Of a stretch of 8,342 nucleotides of DNA, positions 1 through 4,876 are shown one piece after another (position 1 is the stretch's first letter; every line of letters starts with the position of its first letter). The notes beneath the pieces were generated by a model. That model saw only the letters and a program-made list of their open reading frames with translations. It was not told the origin of the DNA and ran no database searches. Source of the DNA: Candidatus Kuenenia stuttgartensis (GTDB lineage Bacteria > Planctomycetota > Planctomycetia > Isosphaerales > Isosphaeraceae); assembly GCA_945874095.1 (NCBI GenBank), contig CAMCFM010000160.1:1-8342 (forward strand), in the 5' to 3' direction. The translations under genes and the position numbers were made by a program.

Positions 1-403
1 CAACAATGTCTACATCCAGATGGACTTCAATCAGCCCAACGGCCCAAATAATCTGCCCAACACCGAAGGCATTTTTTCGACGGGCGATTCGGGAGGCGGT
101 ATTTTTGCCTTCAATTCAGCCAACGCACGCTATGAACTGGTCGGGGTCAATTACGCAGTCGATCTTGTGACTCAAACTCCCACTGGTCCGAATTACCTTG
201 CCGCGCTTTACAACGCAAATGGGTATTACATTAACAGCCAGCTAATATCCAGCCCAAACCCCACACCACTAAGCTCTTACAGCACAGCAATTCCTTACAA
301 GTACACCATCATTGCTCCTTTTACGGTTCCTGAACCCGGCACTTGGGTCATGATGATCCTCTCAACCGCCGGGCTGGTTCTGGCCAGAAAAAGGTTGGTT
401 TAA
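1..403 (+). CDS. Trypsin-like serine protease with PEP-CTERM anchor, 3' end only
   Basis: The reading frame is open from the left edge (first full codon at base 2), so the N-terminus is missing and 133 residues are visible. At residues 28-32 (bases 83-97) lies GDSGG, the active-site motif of chymotrypsin-fold (S1) proteases, with the presumed nucleophile Ser30. It is followed by IFAF and then YELVGVNYAVD, matching the strand after the catalytic serine in that family. The catalytic His and Asp would lie outside the window. The C-terminus has a PEP-CTERM sorting signal: VPEPGTW at about residues 109-115, a hydrophobic helix to about 128, then an ARKR basic cluster. In this class an exosortase processes the tail and the protein goes to the cell surface or outside. 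The gene converges with the next one and their stop codons overlap. Protease fold and sorting signal are visible; substrate is unknown. Confidence 0.85.
   Translation, partial: NNVYIQMDFNQPNGPNNLPNTEGIFSTGDSGGGIFAFNSANARYELVGVNYAVDLVTQTPTGPNYLAALYNANGYYINSQLISSPNPTPLSSYSTAIPYKYTIIAPFTVPEPGTWVMMILSTAGLVLARKRLV
326..403 (+). other. PEP-CTERM protein-sorting signal (coding segment)
   Basis: This codes for the last 25 residues of the protease: Val-Pro-Glu-Pro-Gly, then a run of about 15 apolar residues (WVMMILSTAGLVLA), then Arg-Lys-Arg-Leu-Val. This tripartite PEP motif, transmembrane helix and basic tail is the standard substrate signal for exosortase-type transpeptidases. A partner exosortase is expected elsewhere in the genome; none is present in the window. 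Confidence 0.88.
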
Positions 404-1383
404 CGCTTGATCAGGAACTGGACCGTAAGGCGTTTTGGCTGACCGTCCAGTTGCTTGGCAACTGTCACAATCGTTTGAGGGGCCGTGACTCGCTCCAGAT
501 CTTCAGCACTTCGAATCGGCCTGTCATTGATCGCCGTCACGGCATCGCCCTGAATCAGTTCCAGGGTATCGCCAGCACTGCCTGGCTGAGGCTTGTTTGT
601 AAGTATTGCGTAGTAATTCCCATCTGGTTGCTGCATCAGACGATAAGGGATCCCAAGTGACTCCGAATAGCCCTCCTGTGAATCGTCCGTTTCGAGCGGC
701 TTTGACCCGGCCGAGACAGGTACAAACAAGGCTCGTTCCGACACCACCATGGTGTTCACCGTTGCAACCACTTTCTGACTGAATTCCATACGCAGACCCT
801 GATTAAGTTTTTCAAGTTCGTCAAATCCAGCCTGGCGCTTCTGATCACGATCCGCCAAAAGCCGCTTCGTATCAGGAGCCACAATGAACTCGTTCATCTG
901 AGTCTCGATCTCCTGGCCTTTCTTGCCTTGACGAAGCCGGACCAGCAGATCGGAAAAACGCCCCACCTGGCCATTGTCTACCAGCCTGACACTTCGCCTC
1001 AAAACATCTTCAAGCTCGTCCTCGACACGACTGTTCCTGGATTTAAGATTCTGAAGTGCCGTCGTAAGTTCGTTCAGGCGAGGATTTTTTGAGAAGTCGT
1101 AGAAGTCACCTGCGGCAGGCTTTACAAGATTTTTCCCGTCTACATTGAGCACCCATTGGGAACGCCCGTTCGTGAGTTTCTGGAGTTCAGCCCGATCCAG
1201 AATCACTGGATTTTCGAGATTCGTTTTAGTCCCTGACCAATAGTAACCGTTTTCATCAAGGTATGGCTCAGCCGCACTCGCATGGCCCAGTCCTAAACTG
1301 AGTCCCACCAAGACGTACATGCACTTACGATTCTGGACCAGACATTTGATCAAACCCATTGGGTTCAGAGAAGTGATACTCAT
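400..1383 (-). CDS. Secreted protein of unknown function with a degenerate PDZ-like C-terminus
   Basis: A 327-residue protein if started at the ATG at 1383. The same frame extends to a TTG at 1443, but that would add 20 polar residues before the signal peptide; an ATG at 1359 is also possible. A signal peptide is visible: basic segment ending NRK, hydrophobic core MYVLVGLSLGLG (about 22-33), and a likely cleavage near ASAA (35-38). The mature start, EPYLDENGYYWSG, is followed by a charged, helix-prone region (about 100-210) rich in Leu, Arg, Glu and Lys that could form a coiled coil. The last 85 residues resemble a PDZ fold: GIPYRLM, then PGSAG, LIQGDAVTAINDRPI, SAEDLE and a closing strand. 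No catalytic motif was seen. It is likely periplasmic or exported and scaffold-like. It converges on the PEP-CTERM protease, and PDZ domains often accompany trypsin-like proteases, but a link is inference. Confidence 0.75.
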   Translation of the reverse strand: MSITSLNPMGLIKCLVQNRKCMYVLVGLSLGLGHASAAEPYLDENGYYWSGTKTNLENPVILDRAELQKLTNGRSQWVLNVDGKNLVKPAAGDFYDFSKNPRLNELTTALQNLKSRNSRVEDELEDVLRRSVRLVDNGQVGRFSDLLVRLRQGKKGQEIETQMNEFIVAPDTKRLLADRDQKRQAGFDELEKLNQGLRMEFSQKVVATVNTMVVSERALFVPVSAGSKPLETDDSQEGYSESLGIPYRLMQQPDGNYYAILTNKPQPGSAGDTLELIQGDAVTAINDRPIRSAEDLERVTAPQTIVTVAKQLDGQPKRLTVQFLIKR

Positions 1384-1476
1384 GGCTCGTGCGAATCTCG
1401 AATTCAAGGTGTCGTTCAGATGATTCAAAAAGGCTCGTTGCAAACAGAACCTCTCAGGCTCAATGCAAACTTCTCT

Positions 1477-1505
1477 CTTATCATTGCCTGAATGATGCTC
1501 GTAAA
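1477..1505 (-). promoter_or_regulatory. Candidate sigma-70-like promoter for the PDZ-like gene
   Basis: Read on the minus strand there is TTTACG (1505-1500), a 17-bp spacer, then GATAAG (1482-1477); each box matches four of six consensus bases. It would start transcription near 1470, about 87 bases before the chosen ATG. Such partial matches occur by chance, so this is tentative. Confidence 0.22.
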
Positions 1506-1779
1506 GAACTCCCAGAAGTTAGAAAATCGACGCAATCTCAGAGGTTGAGGCTATATAACAGGCTTACTTGGTACAATCGTAACAGGACCTGAAATTTGAG
1601 GCAGATTCGTAACCCGCGCCCGCTTGACGCCATTTTTATCATCTAAACGCTTTGCACGCTCCCCACATAACGTCAGGCCTCCTGCTCTGCCAATGAATAT
1701 CAAGTCTCTAAAAACCATCTTATACTATTTAAATATAGTGACTTACACCACTACCAAAATTTCTCGGCTCAAATGTCGA

Positions 1780-1809
1780 GTGACGCATCGCATCCAATTT
1801 CGCTATACT
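1780..1809 (+). promoter_or_regulatory. Candidate sigma-70-like promoter for the glcD-like gene
   Basis: GTGACG (1780-1785; four of six consensus bases) is followed by an 18-bp spacer and TATACT (1804-1809; five of six). Transcription would begin near 1816, giving a leader of about 74 bases. No clear Shine-Dalgarno sequence precedes the ATG at 1890; the upstream bases are a CT-rich and A-rich run, which is common in planctomycetes. Confidence 0.35.
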
Positions 1810-1889
1810 TTTGCTACCGTCACCAGACAATCATCAAGTCAGATCTGACTGAATCCATTCCCTGAGCCAAGTCTCTCAAAAAAATCTCC

Positions 1890-3410
1890 ATGACCACAGC
1901 CACATCCCACTCCTCTGAACTCGCAAGCCCGATCACGGACAGCCTGGCCCACTTGCCGCACCCTGACCATGAAGTCGTGGCTCGTTTGATCAAAGACCTC
2001 CAGCATGCCATCGGCGACGAAAATCTGATCACCCATCATGATGAACTTATCGTCTATGAATGCGATGGGTATGTCATTGAAAAGAACGTGCCTGATGTCG
2101 TGGTTTTCCCTACATGCCGCGATCATGTCGTCGATATCGTTAAAATTTGTAACAAACACGGTGTTCCGTTTGTACCCAGAGGGGCTGGAACTTCTCTCGC
2201 TGGCGGGACTTTGGCGGTGGGTGGTGGTGTCATGATCAGCCTCACCCGGATGAAGAAAATTCTTGAAATCAACATCCGCGACCGGTTTGCCGTCGTTGAG
2301 CCTGGTGTTGTGAATGTCTGGTTGACACGTGCTTTAAGTGGAACTGGCTTTCACTACGCCCCTGATCCGTCGAGCCAGACAGCCTGCACCATTGGAGGCA
2401 ATGTTGCGACCAACTCCGGCGGTCCACACACCCTGAAATATGGGGTGACCGTCAACCATATCATGGGCGTGGAAATGGTCATGCCCGATGGGTCGATCAT
2501 GGACATTGGAGGGACTTGCGAAGAGATGCCGGGCCTTGACCTGATTGGCCTTGTTGTGGGCCACGAGGGCACCTTCGGAATTGTCACAAAAGTGATCGTC
2601 AGGCTGACCCGCGACCCCGAAGCTGGCCGCACATTTCTGGGCGTTTTTGATTCCATCGAGAGCTGCACTCAGACAGTCTCGGATATTATCGCCAGCGGGA
2701 TCGTTCCAGCAGCGCTTGAAATGCTCGACAATCTGATGATCAAGGCTGTGGAAGAAGCATTTCACTTCGGATTCCCGACCGAAGCCGGAGCGGTTTTGAT
2801 CATTGAAACCGACGGTCTCGAAGCTGGTCTTGACGATCAAGCCGATGCGATTGCGGAAATTGTCCTGAAAAATCAAGGGACAGTTCAGAAGCGGATTCCA
2901 TGGAGAACGCGTAAAGAGCCTGAGTATATGGCAGTCTGGAAGAGCCGTAAGTCGGCCTTCGGAGCCATCGGACGCATCTCGCCCACCTTCTGCACTCAGG
3001 ACGGTGTGGTTCCCCGAACCAAATTGCCACACATCCTGCACTTCATCCAGTCGATCAGCGAAAAATACAACCTCCGTATTGGTAATGTGTTCCATGCTGG
3101 CGACGGCAATATTCACCCGATTTTGCTATTCGACGAACGCGATGCCGAACAGGTGAAGCGGGTTCTTCTAGCAAGCCACGAAATTCTCTCCGAATGCATC
3201 GCCGTGGGCGGATCAGCCACCGGCGAGCATGGGATTGGCGTCGAAAAGATCGAATTCATGAAGATGCTTTTCTCAGACGATAGCCTGAACGCCATGACCG
3301 CCGTCCGCCAGGTTTTCAATCCTAATAACTGTTGCAGCCCACTCAAGATGATCCCATCGGGCTGTGGATGCCTTGAAAGGGCCCATCCAGGCCACCACGC
3401 CGGGGCTTGA
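1890..3410 (+). CDS. glcD: GlcD-type FAD-linked oxidase (2-hydroxy-acid dehydrogenase)
   Basis: A 506-residue flavoprotein of the VAO/PCMH superfamily, GlcD/D-lactate dehydrogenase branch. It is predicted to oxidise a 2-hydroxy acid such as glycolate or D-lactate to the 2-oxo acid in the cytoplasm or at the inner membrane face. The FAD-binding half carries PRGAGTSLAGG (96-106), DPSS (159-162), IGGNVATNSGG (168-178) and GHEGTFGIVT (224-233). The C-terminal FAD-oxidase half carries FHAGDGNIHP (401-410) and GEHGIG (445-450), whose His402, His409 and Glu446 match the metal and substrate site of this family. Length is normal for GlcD. The tail is Cys- and His-rich (NCCSP, GCGC, HPGHH). The partner subunits GlcE and the iron-sulfur GlcF do not follow, so it may act with remote subunits or alone. 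Substrate cannot be fixed from sequence; the symbol marks the subfamily. Confidence 0.9.
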   Translation: MTTATSHSSELASPITDSLAHLPHPDHEVVARLIKDLQHAIGDENLITHHDELIVYECDGYVIEKNVPDVVVFPTCRDHVVDIVKICNKHGVPFVPRGAGTSLAGGTLAVGGGVMISLTRMKKILEINIRDRFAVVEPGVVNVWLTRALSGTGFHYAPDPSSQTACTIGGNVATNSGGPHTLKYGVTVNHIMGVEMVMPDGSIMDIGGTCEEMPGLDLIGLVVGHEGTFGIVTKVIVRLTRDPEAGRTFLGVFDSIESCTQTVSDIIASGIVPAALEMLDNLMIKAVEEAFHFGFPTEAGAVLIIETDGLEAGLDDQADAIAEIVLKNQGTVQKRIPWRTRKEPEYMAVWKSRKSAFGAIGRISPTFCTQDGVVPRTKLPHILHFIQSISEKYNLRIGNVFHAGDGNIHPILLFDERDAEQVKRVLLASHEILSECIAVGGSATGEHGIGVEKIEFMKMLFSDDSLNAMTAVRQVFNPNNCCSPLKMIPSGCGCLERAHPGHHAGA

Positions 3411-3505
3411 ATCGTCGGTTATATTCACTCTGAATGCACTCGGTCATGGTCGAGTCAGGGCTTGCTGAAGTCGTAATCAGAAACAGCCTTAACTCATCTA
3501 TCAAA

Positions 3506-3510
3506 AAGGG
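3506..3510 (+). promoter_or_regulatory. Shine-Dalgarno sequence of the Rid-family gene
   Basis: AAGGG lies eight bases before the ATG at 3519, a normal spacing. It supports that start and is clearer than the site before most genes in this window. No strong promoter was seen in the 108-bp gap after glcD, so read-through from glcD is plausible. Confidence 0.5.
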
Positions 3511-3518
3511 TTTAAACG

Positions 3519-3914
3519 ATGTCAAACCGTCAGCTCATCACCTCTGGATCACCTTGGGAACCTAAAATGGGTTATTCCAGGGCTGTCAAAATTGGGAACA
3601 TCGTGCATGTGAGCGGCACGACAAGCTCCACATCTGCTGGAATCCAAGGCGTGAACGACCCTTACGTCCAAACCAAAGTGATTCTCGAAACCATCGAGAA
3701 AGCTCTGGCAGAAGCAGGCGCCACGTTTGGCGATGTGGTTCGGACACGGATTTACGTCACCGATATCAGCCGATGGGAAGAAGTCGCCAAGGCTCACGGT
3801 GAAATCTTTGGGGTGATCCGACCAGCCACGGCCATTGTGGAAGTCTCCAAGCTGATCAATCCGGACATGATGGTGGAAATCGAAGCGGAAGCGATCATTG
3901 GATCGGCTTCCTGA
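3519..3914 (+). CDS. Rid/YjgF/UK114-family protein lacking the RidA catalytic Arg
   Basis: A 131-residue protein with the full length and order of motifs of the Rid (YjgF/YER057c/UK114) family, small trimeric cytoplasmic proteins. Visible are SGSPWEPKMGYSRAV (10-23), GNIVHVSGTT (26-35), the helix QTKVILETIEKALAEAGAT (51-69), VVRTRIYVTD (73-82), RPATAIVEV (101-109) and MVEIEAEAI (118-126). True RidA hydrolyses reactive 2-aminoacrylate-type imines using an arginine in the PARSCVEV-type segment (Arg105 in E. coli). Here that place is Thr104 within PATAIVEV, and one extra residue follows before the conserved Glu120. It therefore belongs to a non-RidA subfamily whose activity is not established, and imine deaminase activity should not be assumed. 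It lies 108 bp after glcD on the same strand and may be co-transcribed with it. A terminator-like hairpin follows. Confidence 0.9.
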   Translation: MSNRQLITSGSPWEPKMGYSRAVKIGNIVHVSGTTSSTSAGIQGVNDPYVQTKVILETIEKALAEAGATFGDVVRTRIYVTDISRWEEVAKAHGEIFGVIRPATAIVEVSKLINPDMMVEIEAEAIIGSAS

Positions 3915-3926
3915 ATCTCAGGTCAG

Positions 3927-3968
3927 AAGCAGTTCACCGTTCCATTTTTGCAACGGTAAACTGCTTTT
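3927..3968 (+). terminator. Terminator-like hairpin after the Rid gene
   Basis: AAGCAGTTCACCGTT (3927-3941) pairs with AACGGTAAACTGCTT (3952-3966) with one C-A mismatch in 15 positions. The loop is 10 bases and the stem runs into TTTT (3965-3968). It begins 12 bases after the Rid stop codon. The layout fits an intrinsic terminator, though the T-run is short. Its right arm shares GTAAACTG with the hairpin at 4797-4827. Confidence 0.65.
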
Positions 3969-3971
3969 CAG

Positions 3972-3991
3972 ATGAATGATATATGAATGAT
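3972..3991. repeat. Tandem 9-bp direct repeat
   Basis: ATGAATGAT occurs at 3972-3980 and again at 3983-3991. The copies begin 11 bp apart, about one helical turn, and lie just upstream of a candidate promoter for the HAD gene. This spacing suits two protein half-sites on one DNA face, but chance in A+T-rich sequence is a real alternative. Confidence 0.4.
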
Positions 3992-4001
3992 TCTGATTAG
4001 T

Positions 4002-4032
4002 TTGCTAAGCTAATACCAGCAAATCATAAAAT
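4002..4032 (+). promoter_or_regulatory. Candidate promoter for the HAD phosphatase gene
   Basis: TTGCTA (4002-4007) is followed after 17 bp by CATAAA (4025-4030), or after 19 bp by TAAAAT (4027-4032). It sits between the terminator-like hairpin and the HAD gene, where a promoter is needed if that hairpin works. An inverted repeat, ATTAG/CTAAT (3996-4000 and 4010-4014), straddles the -35 region. Confidence 0.3.
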
Positions 4033-4102
4033 TTGAGGGGCAGCCCAGCAGACCATTTGAATTGAAAAACAGCCTGCCGAACTTTTGAGATATTGCCTGA
4101 AT

Positions 4103-4777
4103 ATGAGCCAGACACCTCCTCTGCTAGCCATTTTTGACCACGACGGTGTGCTTGTGGACAGCCTCGACTTCCACTCCAAAGCCTGGGTGGAGTTCGGTAA
4201 TCGTCAAAATCTGCCAATCGATCATGCCTTCGTGCGCGACACCTTTGGACTCACAAACTACACCATTTTCGAACGAATTTTCGGCAGAACCCTGCCCAGA
4301 GACGAAGCTCAAGCCTTGGGCGAGTTGAAAGAAATCTGCTATCGTGAACTCGCTCGCGGACAGATCGAACTCATGGCCGGAGTCCACGACCTCCTCAACA
4401 CACTCAACTCCCACCAATTCAGCCTGGCCATAGGCTCCTCCGGATCACGCCCCAACCTCTTCCTAACCATCGAAAGCTGCGGCCTCGAAGATCGATTCAA
4501 GTCGATTGTCGGTCTTGAAGACATTCAGAACGGCAAGCCTGACCCAGAAGTCTTTCTGAAAGCGGCTGAAAGAGCCGGTGTCGATCCTCGAAACTGTGTT
4601 GTTTTTGAAGATGCCGTTTTTGGTATCGAAGCCGCTAAAGCCGCCGGAATGCACGCTGTGGGAGTGGGCACGACCAACCCCCTGAATGTGCTGACCGACG
4701 CTGGAGCCGATGAAGTGGTCATGACCCTCGAAAACTACCCCGTCGCCCGATTGGCGGAGATCTTACGCTCCCGCTGA
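4103..4777 (+). CDS. HAD-superfamily phosphatase/phosphomutase (beta-PGM or Gph-like)
   Basis: A 224-residue haloacid dehalogenase-like hydrolase of subfamily I. Motif I is DHDGVLVDS (12-20), with nucleophile Asp12 and acid/base Asp14. An alpha-helical C1-type cap spans about 20-90. Motif II is GSSGSR (111-116), motif III is Lys145 in NGKPDPEVF, and motif IV is FEDAVFGIEAA (168-178) with Glu169-Asp170 binding magnesium. All catalytic residues are present, so it should be an active cytoplasmic phosphatase or phosphomutase on a small phosphorylated metabolite. Sequence does not separate beta-phosphoglucomutase, phosphoglycolate phosphatase and sugar-phosphatase types; the intact motif II and NGKPDPEVF fit all. 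The ATG at 4103 was preferred to an in-frame TTG at 4085, which adds only six residues before the first strand. It follows glcD and rid on the same strand. Confidence 0.88.
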   Translation: MSQTPPLLAIFDHDGVLVDSLDFHSKAWVEFGNRQNLPIDHAFVRDTFGLTNYTIFERIFGRTLPRDEAQALGELKEICYRELARGQIELMAGVHDLLNTLNSHQFSLAIGSSGSRPNLFLTIESCGLEDRFKSIVGLEDIQNGKPDPEVFLKAAERAGVDPRNCVVFEDAVFGIEAAKAAGMHAVGVGTTNPLNVLTDAGADEVVMTLENYPVARLAEILRSR

Positions 4778-4796
4778 TCCTGTCTCACGCCCTATA

Positions 4797-4827
4797 AGTT
4801 TACGCCTGTTCATTGCAGGCGTAAACT
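4797..4827. terminator. Perfect 12-bp stem hairpin between HAD and glycosyltransferase genes
   Basis: AGTTTACGCCTG (4797-4808) and CAGGCGTAAACT (4816-4827) are exact reverse complements around a 7-base loop, TTCATTG. The hairpin starts 20 bases after the HAD stop codon, where a terminator would sit. No T-run follows (the next bases are GATCGCTTG), so it is not a classic intrinsic terminator. It could stabilise the 3' end of the mRNA, terminate less efficiently or bind a protein. Confidence 0.5.
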
Positions 4828-4876
4828 GATCGCTTGTAAGTTCCTGAATTTTGATTTTGAAGAATGAGTTTTGTCC

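Larger units (their letters stand above)
1384..1889. other. Divergent intergenic spacer, about 500 bp, no convincing gene
   Basis: This region separates the minus-strand PDZ-like gene from the plus-strand glcD-like gene. Short open frames here (for example 1389-1592 and 1624-1848) have no recognisable domain, unusual composition and poor start contexts, so I do not call them. The centre (1715-1745) is notably A+T-rich. It contains two overlapping inverted repeats: ACTAT/ATAGT at 1724-1728 and 1735-1739 around TTAAAT, and TAGTG/CACTA at 1736-1740 and 1749-1753. These could be operator sites or small hairpins. Candidate promoters in both directions are listed separately. Nothing resembles a tRNA, a known riboswitch or a mobile element. 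Confidence 0.5.

Noticed and set aside
1389..1592. A 67-residue plus-strand open frame opposite the start of the PDZ-like gene
   Set aside because: It has no domain and a composition rich in Arg, Asn and Ser typical of non-coding frames, and it overlaps the 5' region of a better-supported gene.
1624..1848. A 74-residue plus-strand open frame in the divergent spacer
   Set aside because: It begins with TTG, has no clear ribosome-binding site, no recognisable motif, and runs through the AT-rich palindromes and the candidate glcD promoter.
1839..2159. Minus-strand open frame across the start of glcD
   Set aside because: It overlaps the glcD 5' end and its candidate promoter, shows no domain, and reads as the complement of the GlcD N-terminus.
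2334..3116. A 260-residue open frame on the minus strand inside the glcD-like gene
   Set aside because: It lies wholly antisense to a gene with strong family motifs, has no recognisable domain and its composition looks like a reverse-strand shadow.
3431..3460. Small inverted repeat ACTCG/CGAGT in the gap between glcD and the Rid gene
   Set aside because: The stem is only five base pairs with an eight-base loop and no T-run, so it is not supported as a terminator.
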